Shown here one piece after another: positions 9,227 to 18,900 of a stretch of 48,973 nt of DNA; positions within the stretch are counted from its first letter, which is position 1, and each line of letters starts with the position of its first letter. The translations under genes and the position numbers were made by a program. This DNA comes from a virus. The notes under the pieces are model-generated. The model was not told the origin of the DNA and ran no database searches. It saw only the letters and a list, made by a program, of their open reading frames with translations. The stretch is from positions 1-48,973 of IMG/VR virus record IMGVR_UViG_3300044626_001725; one strand, written 5' to 3'.

Positions 9227-12049
9227 ATGCCTGCATTCATCGAAACCCAGTTCCCCATCGCCCGTCTCTCGGCAGAGTCCTACAAGGAACGCAAAGCGGG
9301 TGCCAGCCAGACACTCACCGGCCTGGGCAAGTGGTGGGGCCGCAAGCCGCTGGTGCTAGTGCGCGCATCCATCGTTGGCATGCTGATGCCAGCCTCGAAT
9401 GACCCAAAGCGGGATCGCGAGGTGTTCCTGAAGATCCTGACCATGGACGACGAGGGCGCCTGGGCGCGTTGCAAGCCGCCCGTGCAGCGAAAGCTCGGCC
9501 GCACCGGGTTCGACACACTGCCCTACGCGGAACGCATCGCCGAGTGTGAGCGGCCCGAGAACGTGCTTGGCCCAACTGAGCAGGCCTGGACCGACATCAA
9601 CGCCCACCTGGGTACCACCGCCACGAACCTGCCCGAGCTCATCGACCAGCTCGGTCAACGCGCGTTTGGTCATCGGCCGCGAGTAGGCGACAGCTTCTGC
9701 GGCGGAGGGTCCATCCCCTTCGAGGCCGCACGCATAGGATGCGACGCCTACGGCTCCGACCTCAACCCCGTGGCCGGGCTGCTCACCTGGGCCAGCCTGA
9801 ACTTATTGGGCGGCGGACCAGAGGTGCAGGCCGAAGTGGCGCGAGTACAGACGGAAGCCTTCGCCGCTGCAGACCGGCAAGTCATCGAATGGGGGATCGA
9901 GTACAACTCCCGCGGCGAGCGGGCTGAGGCATTCCTATACAGCGTTGAAGTTAAGCCCGAGGGCTGTGACTACTTCATTCCACTAGCCCCGAATTGGGTG
10001 GTGGCAGAGAAATACCGTATCGTCACCCGCTGGACGCGAGTTGGCCAGGCCGAACGCCTGACGCCTGAGGTTTTGGCAGTATCCGAGGCCGAACTCAAAC
10101 TGTACAAGGACAAAAAGGGCGCCACCATAGTGGACGGTCGGGTGGTGGACCCGCTAAACCCGAGCCGCACCTGGAGCGTGGAGGCACTGCGCGGCCCGGA
10201 AGGTCTGCGCCGCTGGAGCAGCGATGACGTGGTGCCGCGTCCAGGCGACGTATTCCAGGAACGGCTGTACTGCATTCGCTGGGTCGATGCCGAAGGCAAG
10301 CGCCGCTACGCCGCGCCAGACGCCGACGACCTGGCGCGCGAGGCGCACGTGCTGGCGCTTCTCAGGGAGCGGTTTGCAGGTTGGCAGCACGAGGGATTTA
10401 TTCCGTCATTGGCCGTTCCAGAGAGCGGCGCCGAGACCGATCGTCTGTTTCGCGAGCGAGGCTGGACGCACTGGCATCATCTGTTTACGCCGAGGCAATT
10501 GTTGGTGCATGGGACTATCGCTGAGAAACTCTCGACGCTAGGCGGGGCAGAGGTGGCGGTTAAAGCTGCATCTTTCCTAACAATTGCAATGCTTGCCAAC
10601 TGGGATTCAAAGCTTTGTATTTGGAATAAAAACATGGCGAAGAGCGGGGGAATTGGCGCATTTGAGCAGACCTTTGCTAACCAAGCATTGAACACCTTGT
10701 TTAATTTTGGATCCCGCGGCTTCTCCGGACTTGAGGGGTTCAATTTATCGAGTCTGCAAACCATTGAGGCTGGTGGGCAGGCATGCATTTGTGACGCCAG
10801 GGACATTACAAACGACTGCGACTTTTGGATAACTGACCCCCCGTACGCGGATGCTGTCAACTACCACGAGCTTGGCGACTTTTTCCTCGCCTGGTATGAC
10901 AAGCAACTCGCTTGCACCTTCCCGGAATGGACGCCAGACGCCCGCGCCGAACTGGCCGTGCGTGGCGACGGCGACGACTTCCGCCGGTCCATGGTCGACA
11001 TCTACCGCAACCTCGCCCGTCACATGCCCGACAATGGCTTGCAGATGGTGATGTTCACACACCAGAACCCGGCCGTTTGGGCCGATCTGGGCATGATCCT
11101 TTGGGCCGCGGGCCTGAAGGCCACCGCCGCCTGGACCATCAGCACTGAGACCGCAGCTGTCGGACTGAAGAAAGGAAACTACGTACAAGGAACCGTGTGC
11201 TTAGTGCTGCGCAAGCGCGTGGGCGACGAGCCCGGCTTCCTCGACGAGGTCTACCCGCTGGTGGAAGACGAGGTGAAGCGCCAGATCGCCAGCATGCAGG
11301 CGCTGGACGATGGCAGCGAGCCCAACTTCAACGATGCTGACTACCAACTCGCCGCCTACGCCGCCGCGCTGAAGGTCCTGACGCAGTACGGCAACCTCGA
11401 CGGCCGCGATGTGGAACACGAGGTGTTCGCTGTGCGGGGCAAGGGCGAAAAGAGCGAGTTCCAGGCCGTGATCGAACGTGCGCTGGGCATCGCCTGTGAG
11501 ACGCTCATACCGCGCGGGCTGGACGCGATGTGGCGTGATCTGTCGCTGGTGGAGCGCTACTACCTGCGCGCGTTGGACATTGAAAGCCGTGGCGAGCGCC
11601 GCCAAGGCATGTACGAGGAACTGGCGCGCGGCTTTGGCCTCAACGACATCAAGCCGCTGCTCAAGAGCGACAAGGCCAACGGTGCCCGCATGCACACGGC
11701 CAGCGGCTTCGCTGCGGCGACGCTGGCGGGGGCCTCGGGTGGTACTGGCGCCGCACCTGCGCGCCGTGGGCGAGCGGCAGCCAGCGGAGCGCATCCATTT
11801 GCCGAGGCACCGCTGCGCCACCTGCTGTTTGCAGTGCGCGAGACGGCCGCCGCCGACAACAGCCCCGATCTGGGCCGTCAATACCTGCGCGACACCTTCG
11901 GACAGGGCTACTGGCAGCTTCGCGAGCGCTTCGTGGGACTGCTGGAGTGGCTGGCTGCACTTGGCAACGCCACCGACATGGGCGAGTGGGCGACCGACAG
12001 CGAAGCCGCACGCATCCTCGCAGGCCGCCTACGTAACGATCACGCCTGA
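9227..12049 (+). CDS. DUF1156 adenine-type DNA methyltransferase
   Basis: A 940-residue methyltransferase. The DUF1156 N-terminus shows GLGKWWGRKPL (residues 32-42). A SAM-binding segment follows at about 154-185 (SFCGGGSIPFEA, then GSDLNPVAG). The catalytic DPPY is at about 536-539 and indicates amino methylation of adenine (N6) or cytosine (N4). The long spacer between SAM site and DPPY gives a permuted or split arrangement usual for this family. In Hma-type loci this enzyme is thought to mark host DNA while the helicase and ATPase act on unmarked DNA. The gene is very rich in G+C (about 68-73% in sampled lines) except for a patch at about 10,540-10,870 (38-52%), which suggests recombination inside the gene. 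Confidence 0.9.
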   Translation: MPAFIETQFPIARLSAESYKERKAGASQTLTGLGKWWGRKPLVLVRASIVGMLMPASNDPKRDREVFLKILTMDDEGAWARCKPPVQRKLGRTGFDTLPYAERIAECERPENVLGPTEQAWTDINAHLGTTATNLPELIDQLGQRAFGHRPRVGDSFCGGGSIPFEAARIGCDAYGSDLNPVAGLLTWASLNLLGGGPEVQAEVARVQTEAFAAADRQVIEWGIEYNSRGERAEAFLYSVEVKPEGCDYFIPLAPNWVVAEKYRIVTRWTRVGQAERLTPEVLAVSEAELKLYKDKKGATIVDGRVVDPLNPSRTWSVEALRGPEGLRRWSSDDVVPRPGDVFQERLYCIRWVDAEGKRRYAAPDADDLAREAHVLALLRERFAGWQHEGFIPSLAVPESGAETDRLFRERGWTHWHHLFTPRQLLVHGTIAEKLSTLGGAEVAVKAASFLTIAMLANWDSKLCIWNKNMAKSGGIGAFEQTFANQALNTLFNFGSRGFSGLEGFNLSSLQTIEAGGQACICDARDITNDCDFWITDPPYADAVNYHELGDFFLAWYDKQLACTFPEWTPDARAELAVRGDGDDFRRSMVDIYRNLARHMPDNGLQMVMFTHQNPAVWADLGMILWAAGLKATAAWTISTETAAVGLKKGNYVQGTVCLVLRKRVGDEPGFLDEVYPLVEDEVKRQIASMQALDDGSEPNFNDADYQLAAYAAALKVLTQYGNLDGRDVEHEVFAVRGKGEKSEFQAVIERALGIACETLIPRGLDAMWRDLSLVERYYLRALDIESRGERRQGMYEELARGFGLNDIKPLLKSDKANGARMHTASGFAAATLAGASGGTGAAPARRGRAAASGAHPFAEAPLRHLLFAVRETAAADNSPDLGRQYLRDTFGQGYWQLRERFVGLLEWLAALGNATDMGEWATDSEAARILAGRLRNDHA

Positions 12050-12073
12050 CTTTCTTTAAATATGGGAGCAACC

Positions 12074-12442
12074 ATGGCAAAAAAGAAACAATTAATCCAA
12101 CGCGTAGAGGTGTCAGAGACCGGTTCGGGGCTCTTTTGTCCGTTTTGCGGCGCACGGGCATTACCCCCAAGTGAAGAGTGGGGTGCGGCGGAGTTTGAAC
12201 CCTGTAGGCATGTACTGTTTATCGCACACGATATGCAATTTGAATATCGGTCTAATCGATTTGACGCACTCATGAACATTGAAGGCGTAGAGGAAGATGA
12301 TTTGGAGTTGCCCGATCAGAGTGGAATCGATGGCTTTACTGATCTCACGCCGCTTGCTGGCGCCGTGAAGTTTGCTAGCTATCAAGGTGCACCTTCCTTC
12401 TACGGTACCTATGCCGGGTTTGCGCAGACCGAGGGCGACTGA
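12074..12442 (+). CDS. Small Cys-rich protein within the defence operon
   Basis: 122 residues, unrecognised. Near the N-terminus a knuckle CPFCG is followed 20-odd residues later by CRH, enough for one zinc site. The rest is acidic (EGVEEDDLELPD) with a Gly/Tyr-rich end. The ATG at 12074 is chosen because GGGAG lies 5 bases upstream; the ATG at 12062 is inside the ribosome-binding region. It lies between the methyltransferase and the helicase in the same direction, so it is cotranscribed with them. It is lower in G+C than the methyltransferase, so it may be a later addition. Possible roles are an adaptor, an inhibitor that limits self-damage, or a passenger. Confidence 0.68.
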   Translation: MAKKKQLIQRVEVSETGSGLFCPFCGARALPPSEEWGAAEFEPCRHVLFIAHDMQFEYRSNRFDALMNIEGVEEDDLELPDQSGIDGFTDLTPLAGAVKFASYQGAPSFYGTYAGFAQTEGD

Positions 12443-12470
12443 ACCTGTTGAGTAATAACTCGCTCACCAA

Positions 12471-15263
12471 TTGATTAATAGACACTCCAGCCGACGCATC
12501 CGTCTCGACCAGTCGGTGCTGAGCCAGCGACTGGCCGGAGCGGTGTCCTACGACCGCATCGCGGGTTATTTCCGCAGCAGCCTTTTTGAGGTGGCGGGTG
12601 AAGCGCTCACACAAGTGCAGGGGCCGATCCGCATCTTGTGCAATTCCGACCTCGATCCCCAGGACGTCGTTACCGCTGCAGCTGCGCAGGCTGCACTACG
12701 TCGCAGTTGGTGCGCCGGCCAACCTGAAGCGGCACCACCTTTAGCAGTTCCACGATATAGAGCACTTTTCGAGGCCTTAACTTCGGGTCGCGTAACGGTG
12801 CGCGTTTTACCTGACACTGCATTTGGCTTGATTCACGGCAAAGCCGGCGTAGTGCGCCGAGCGGACGGCACTGCGACGGCGTTTCTGGGTAGCGTGAATG
12901 AGAGCGCCTCAGCCTGGAAGCTGAATTACGAGTTGCTTTGGGAAGATGATTCGCCAGACACGGTTGCCTGGGTCCAAGAAGAATTCGACGCGCTCTGGAA
13001 CGATCCGCGCGCGATGGACTTGAGCGTCTGCCCGTTCATTGTGCAAGATGTGCAACGAATCATTAACCGTCGGGTGGTAGAGCCCGCTGACTGGAAGTCG
13101 ACCGAGGATCCAACCACTGCTGCCGCAGCCGCAGCGGTTGAAACACCGGTCTATCGCCGTGAGCAAGGGTTGTGGCCACATCAGAAATACTTTGCTCGAT
13201 TAGCACTGGAACGCCATCGTCTAGGTGGTGCTCGACTTGTCTTGGCCGATCAAGTCGGTCTGGGTAAGACTATTCAACTAGCGATGGCAGCGCTGCTCAT
13301 GGCACTCGATGATCCCGAGGGCGGCCCTATTCTTGTGCTTGCTCCAAAGCCATTACTGCAGCAATGGCAAGGTGAGCTAATGGAGTTGCTGCAGCTCCCG
13401 TCAGCGCGATGGAACGGCCGAGCATGGGTTGATGAGAACGATCTTGAGTACCCCTCTGATGGGGTGAAATCGCTCAGCAAATGCCCCCGCCGGATAGGTC
13501 TTGTCTCGCAAGGTTTGGTGGTTCGTGGACTAACGGAAACGCTTCAGCAACTATTAAGTCGCAGATATACCTGCGTAATTGTTGACGAGGCGCACCGAGC
13601 AAGGAGGAGGAAGGTTCCAAAAGTAGACGCAAGCGCTGACGAAGTGGATGAGCGTGCCGTTCCAAATAAGCTTATGGCTTTCTTGAGGCAGATTGGCGAG
13701 AAAACCAAAAGCATGCTGCTTGCCACCGCGACTCCGGTGCAGCTGCACCCCGTGGAGGCTTGGGATTTGCTAGAAATTCTGGCCCAAGGCAATGACGGTG
13801 TGCTTGGTGGTTGGACACGAACAAGTCCATGGTTTCAAGCAAGTCACTGTTTAGCCATTGCGAGTGGAAAGATCGCTGTTCCAACGGATCAGCACGCTGG
13901 TTGGCAATACGTGCGAGACCCTCTTCCCTCCAGACACGAAGGAGCACCCTTTGACCGGATCCGTCGTAACCTGAATGCAAGCGACAGTTCGTGGCAGTTC
14001 ACGCCAGAGACATTAGAACGCGTCTCGCCCGCAATCCGTCGTGTTCAGCTACAAAACAACTTGTTGCCTGGCTATGGCGAGCAATTCAACCCAATGCTGC
14101 GCTGTATTGTCCGACGTACTAGAGGTTACTTAGAGTCGACGATCAATCCCGCGACTGGTGGTTACTACCTGCCGAAAGTCACTGTCCGATTATTTGGCGA
14201 GGACGAGCATGGCGCGCTTACCTTGGGCGGATACTTACGCGAGGCCTACCAGGAGGCTGAGGAGTTTTGTCGTTTGCTGCAACTCCGGGTGAAAGGGGCC
14301 GGTTTTTTTAAGACTCTGCTACTGCGGCGACTTGGCAGTTCAATGGAGGCTGGCCGTAAAACGGTGCTAAAGCTGCTTGGAAACGCACCTGATGAGTTAA
14401 GTGACGAGGATGACGACGACATCGAAGATGATGATGTAGCGCAAGTTGGGCGCAACATCAACGCCGACTCAGATTTCAAGAACTTCACGCCCGCCGAAGT
14501 GGCATCGCTTAACCGCTGCCTTGAACTGCTGAGGCAGGGTGGGAATAACGACCCAAAGCTGGAGGCAGTGCTCGCCTACCTTCTGGGTCAGCGAGGCGAC
14601 GTTGAACAACGCTGGATGGATTTGGGTTGTATCCTTTTTTCCCAGTACTACGACACGGTTCGGTGGATCGGAGATGCACTTGCGACGCATCCAGAGTGTT
14701 CCAATCTTGAGATCGGTCTATATGCCGGAAGCAATCGCTCTGGCATCTGGAGCGGTGGCGTTTTCCGTAGATGTGATCGCGACAATCTCAAGGCACGTGT
14801 AAGAGCTGGAGAGCTCAAGCTACTGCTCGGAACGGATGCGGCCTCCGAGGGGCTTAACCTTCAGCGGCTTGGTACTTTGATCAACATTGATCTACCCTGG
14901 AACCCTACCCGATTAGAGCAGCGCAAGGGCCGTATTCAACGGATCGGCCAAGTACGCAGTGAAGTCTGGATCGCTAACTTGCGCTACCTAGGATCAGTCG
15001 AAGACCGGGTACATCAGGTGCTTGCAGATCGACTAGAGTCTATCCACGAACTTTTTGGACAAATCCCCGACACGCTTGAAGACGTCTGGGTAAAGATTGC
15101 GCTGCAAAACGAACAAGAAGCCTTGCAACTTATCGACCGAACCACAGCGACCCAGAACCCATTTGATGCAAAGTACAGTGTGGTGGAAGATGCCGACTGG
15201 GAGACATGCGCTTTGGTGGTAGACCCAATTGCAGTTAAAGAGCAACTTTCACGCGGGTGGTAA
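12471..15263 (+). CDS. PLD-like/SNF2 helicase, defence operon gene 5
   Basis: A 930-residue fusion. The N-terminus is phospholipase D-like, with a variant HKD region HGKAGVV (about 122-128) followed by FLGSVNESASAW (about 138-149). An SNF2-type superfamily 2 helicase follows: Walker A DQVGLGKT (about 261-268), DEAH (about 372-375), LLGTDAASEGLNL (about 785-797) and the arginine finger region RLEQRKGRIQRIGQ (about 814-827). An acidic insert (DEDDDDIEDDD) lies near residue 645. It probably moves on and damages unmodified DNA. The start is a TTG, the first start after an in-frame stop at 12456, with no clear ribosome site. Translation may be coupled or weak. It closes the Hma-type operon. Confidence 0.88.
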   Translation: MINRHSSRRIRLDQSVLSQRLAGAVSYDRIAGYFRSSLFEVAGEALTQVQGPIRILCNSDLDPQDVVTAAAAQAALRRSWCAGQPEAAPPLAVPRYRALFEALTSGRVTVRVLPDTAFGLIHGKAGVVRRADGTATAFLGSVNESASAWKLNYELLWEDDSPDTVAWVQEEFDALWNDPRAMDLSVCPFIVQDVQRIINRRVVEPADWKSTEDPTTAAAAAAVETPVYRREQGLWPHQKYFARLALERHRLGGARLVLADQVGLGKTIQLAMAALLMALDDPEGGPILVLAPKPLLQQWQGELMELLQLPSARWNGRAWVDENDLEYPSDGVKSLSKCPRRIGLVSQGLVVRGLTETLQQLLSRRYTCVIVDEAHRARRRKVPKVDASADEVDERAVPNKLMAFLRQIGEKTKSMLLATATPVQLHPVEAWDLLEILAQGNDGVLGGWTRTSPWFQASHCLAIASGKIAVPTDQHAGWQYVRDPLPSRHEGAPFDRIRRNLNASDSSWQFTPETLERVSPAIRRVQLQNNLLPGYGEQFNPMLRCIVRRTRGYLESTINPATGGYYLPKVTVRLFGEDEHGALTLGGYLREAYQEAEEFCRLLQLRVKGAGFFKTLLLRRLGSSMEAGRKTVLKLLGNAPDELSDEDDDDIEDDDVAQVGRNINADSDFKNFTPAEVASLNRCLELLRQGGNNDPKLEAVLAYLLGQRGDVEQRWMDLGCILFSQYYDTVRWIGDALATHPECSNLEIGLYAGSNRSGIWSGGVFRRCDRDNLKARVRAGELKLLLGTDAASEGLNLQRLGTLINIDLPWNPTRLEQRKGRIQRIGQVRSEVWIANLRYLGSVEDRVHQVLADRLESIHELFGQIPDTLEDVWVKIALQNEQEALQLIDRTTATQNPFDAKYSVVEDADWETCALVVDPIAVKEQLSRGW

Positions 15264-15424
15264 AACCTAAGGTAAGAGTTGGATGTTGAATCGCCTGTGC
15301 CTCGATTACTTCTTCGGTTGACTAATCCGTGGGGAGTAGGTAGAGCAACGCCCGAACATAGTAAGATCTTGATTTCAACAAACCATTGGCTTGAAGAAAA
15401 ATAACGGGGAGAATTTATAAATCG

Positions 15425-15949
15425 CTACGCGAACTCAAGCCATCGATGCGCACAAACCTCGCACCGATAACGAATAAAAAACTCCGACTCGGCTGCTTGA
15501 AATAGATCCGTATGATTTGAAGGCTGATAAAGACCAACGGCTCTACCCTTCCTCGCTGCGCAATTGCTACAAACCCTATCAGGGATCTTTTTCTCCCCTG
15601 CCGTCAGGTTGATTGTTGGAACATGGACCTTGATTGAATCCCAAGTCGCAGGAACTTTCAGGTTACCAATCGCCAGTCGTTTACCATCAAACTGAATTTC
15701 CACAACATCGGTCTCAGGAGGAACCTTCTTGAATGCTGCAATTACATTCAATGGAGCGACAACCTCACCCTCCCAATTCGATTCGAGATAAAAGCAACTT
15801 TGCTCACGCTTATCAGTTGCAAACAATGCGTTTTCATTCCATGCCCAAAGGCGAAAGTGTGAGCCCATCACCTTTGTGTTGAAGCGCGCAAATACAAGGT
15901 GCTTAACAGCCTTCATAAACTCAGCTTTTGTGACGAGCAGACGGTACAA
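15425..15949 (-). CDS. Small protein with C-terminal zinc ribbon
   Basis: 174 residues. The C-terminus has CSNC and CEVC pairs about 35 residues apart, a zinc ribbon. The N-terminal 110 residues alternate short strands and helices (MKAVKHLVFAR, APLNVIAAFKKVPPE, VVEIQFDGKRLAIG), resembling one half of a DNA sliding-clamp domain. This resemblance is only by eye. The start is probably a TTG, 20 bases downstream of the polyvalent gene stop and behind GTGAGG; an internal ATG at 15916 is the alternative. It is the last gene of the leftward phage operon before the defence island. A DNA-binding or clamp-like role is a guess. Confidence 0.65.
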   Translation of the reverse strand: MYRLLVTKAEFMKAVKHLVFARFNTKVMGSHFRLWAWNENALFATDKREQSCFYLESNWEGEVVAPLNVIAAFKKVPPETDVVEIQFDGKRLAIGNLKVPATWDSIKVHVPTINLTAGEKKIPDRVCSNCAARKGRAVGLYQPSNHTDLFQAAESEFFIRYRCEVCAHRWLEFA

Positions 15950-15969
15950 GGTAGGGCCTCACTCACGAA

Positions 15970-18900
15970 CTAGGTTATGGAATTAATTACCAACGACAAT
16001 GGTACACGTTTAAGGTAATTTTGAACTCTCACCCCCCGATTCACCTCCCGCATCACGCCCTCAATCTGCTGATCGATGCGCTTCACGCGTTCCTGCCAGC
16101 CGGGATCGGCGCGCAATTGCTCTTCCCTCCTCAGTCTCCGTAGTTTGCTCACTGCAGCTTCAGCCTGATTGCCAAGTCCGATGTGATCAACAAGCGGTTC
16201 TTGTTGTCTAAAGCTTTTAGCGTCTTCACCAGCTTTCATGCGTCCTTTGTATTCGTTCTCGATCTGATTCAAGCGCTTGATGTTCTTGTAAAAGAGCTCG
16301 GACTCAGCCGCTACGCCCTGTGTGCTGCCATAGAGCCGCCCGAGTAACGGTATCTTGTGCGCCGGTAACTCATCGCCTGTGAAGGGTGCCGAGATCGTTT
16401 GAGCTAACTTTCCAATCTCGCGCCCTACCCCGCCTGTGAGTTGACCGATCACATAATCGATTTGATCAGGCGTTGGACTCCATGCACCGGGCTGATAAGC
16501 CGTACCGCCTGAGATTCGGTTGAGTGCTTGGGCGATTATTTTGGACCAAGGCGTGGCTGAGTCTTTCACAAGAGCGGTGCCTGGCTGTGGGTTAAGCGGG
16601 TTATGGTTCTCACGGTATATCGGCCGACCCGTCCAGTCCTGGTTTTGAGCGAGAGCGACTGCTGGATCAGCAACGGTCGGCGTGACAAGTTGCGAGAAGC
16701 TTTGGGTGCCACCAAGCGGATTAAAAGCATCAAGCAATACTTGGAGCAGGTTGCCCAATTGCTTTGCCGGTGTGTTGTCTTTGCCACCAGCCATCATTTC
16801 AACCGAGAGCCTTCCGATATTGGGTAAGAAGTGAAAGCCTAAGGGCAAGGGAAGCGATAAGTACTCGGTTGTAGAGATTGGAATGATGAGATTCTTTTCT
16901 TTGACAAATTCTGGAATCTTCTCCCAGGCATCATCACCATCATCACCATCATCACCACCGCCCATAATCGCCATGGCAAGCAAGGTGTTCACAGCACCCA
17001 GCATCACCCCACCCAACATGATCTTGCGACCAAGCGGGCCTTTGAGTGTTTGCGCCATACGCGCTGTGCCTTGGATTGAGGCGTTAAAGAAGGCATACAG
17101 CGCACCGATCTCGCGCGATTGCCTGCCCTTGCGATTAAAGTTAACCGTCAGGTTCTTAGCAAGGCTTGCAGCACGCTCTTGGCTTAGTCCCGAGTTCAAT
17201 GCCACATCAAAAGCTGAAAGACGCACGGCGTTTTCCATGGCTTCGTTATAGTCTGAGAGCCAATCAAGTACTGCATGAGCAGCTTTGCTTGCCGCCCCTC
17301 GATCAAGCGCTGCGAGTTCACGAGCGAGAGCATCGGCGCGTTCTTTGGCATCGGCAAAAAGATCGCGATAGCCTGTGGTGCCACCTGCCGCTTGCAGTTG
17401 CTGCCAACGATTAGCCCAGTTAGTAGCGCTCTGATCTTGCGACGCGACTGAGACACCACCACGCTCGGTGCGATAAATCGCTTTGAGTGCAGGCCAAACG
17501 TTTGCTGCGACTTCTTTTTCCTTACCTGCAATCGCTGTCGTGCTGAGATTTAAGAGACCCGATTGCAGATCACGTGCAAAGTTAATAATTCCAAAGATCG
17601 GGTTGTATTGGGTGTTAATGGATGCAAACCAACGTGTGCCTTTTGCGATGAGGCTAATGGCTGCATGTAAATCACCCACATCTAAGTTTTTAATTGACTG
17701 GGCAACTCTTAAAGCTTCAGGGTTTCGCTCATTAAACGTGATCGCTGCATCTTTGCCGCCAATGCGCAGCATCACCACATAGGGCAAGTTTCTATAGTTT
17801 GGATCTACTATCGTACGAGCAGTGTTCGTCATCGGATCAAGCACACGCGCAGTCGGCGGCTTATCCACGGTCCAAAGTGAGCTATCTGGGTTTTGTGCAG
17901 CCATTAAGTAGAGCTTTTTAGTCACCCGGTCTTTTTCACCGCGGGTGAGTGCCGTTTCGCGCTGCTGCGCGATATGACCCAAGATGTTGGTGACTTGCTC
18001 TTTACTACCCACACGTTGTCTTGCCGCAGCACCGTTCACACTAAAGCCAAGTCCTACAGGGTGTGCGGTGCTTGTGGGGTGTGCCTCATCGCGATGTAAT
18101 GGCACGTAGTAGTCATAGGCTTGGCGCCAGGCTACAAGCGTTTCAGCATCCATGAGGCCATAGGCATCTAAAAGCGTCAGTGTCTTCTCATTGATGGCAT
18201 CAACACGTGCTGCAGCTGCCTCAAAGCTTGGTAGGTTCGAATTGTCAATGCCAGCAATGACTTGCGCCGCTTCAGTATCTGACATCCCAGAAAGCGCTAA
18301 GCGCTCATCTTCGGTACCTTTAAAGGCTTGTGCCAGCGACCAGCGTTGTTGGCGCTCATAGGCAAGCGTTAATGACTCTTCTATCGCTTGGGTGGTCGCC
18401 CCTGAGCTTTTAGCTGCTTGCAAGGCACGCTCAAGCGAAGCAACGTTGGCTGCGGCTTCTTTTCGATAAGCATCAAGCTCGGCTTCTGAAGGATTGCGCT
18501 TAGCCATGGCAGCATTAGCTTCGGGTGCATGCCGAGCGTGTAAGTAGCGCTCAAAGTCTTTCAAAGCAATACCTGCGTCATGCAAGCTTTGAAGCAATGG
18601 TTTTAGCTCATGGCTTAAAAACTGCTGCGTTCTGAAAGCGACCCGCTTGTGAAAGAGCTCTTCGCCCAAGTAGGCATCATTAAGATCAGTGATCACACCA
18701 CCCAACGCATGAATTCGATCTCGGATGCGTTTTAGATCGATGTACTTGTCTTGAAACTCATAAAGCAGTGCATCAATCACTTGGGGGCTTATCAGATTGG
18801 AAAGGCGCGTCTTAAGCGCTTGCCAGCGATTGGGCGAATTGGGTGTTGGTGGGTTTGGTCTTGGTGACTTTAGGCCTGGTGTGTTCGGTTGATTCGGCTC

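Noticed and set aside
11201-11881. Long leftward open frame within the methyltransferase gene
   Set aside because: It lies opposite a gene with clear conserved motifs and arises from the high G+C content of the region. The product has no recognisable family.
11478-12059. Rightward open frame overlapping the end of the methyltransferase gene
   Set aside because: A basic, low-information product in a G+C-rich stretch; the overlapping DUF1156 frame is the real one.
16928-16962. CAT/CAC trinucleotide repeat as a microsatellite or regulatory element
   Set aside because: It simply encodes the GGGDDGDDGDD turn within the LPD38-type part of the polyvalent protein.
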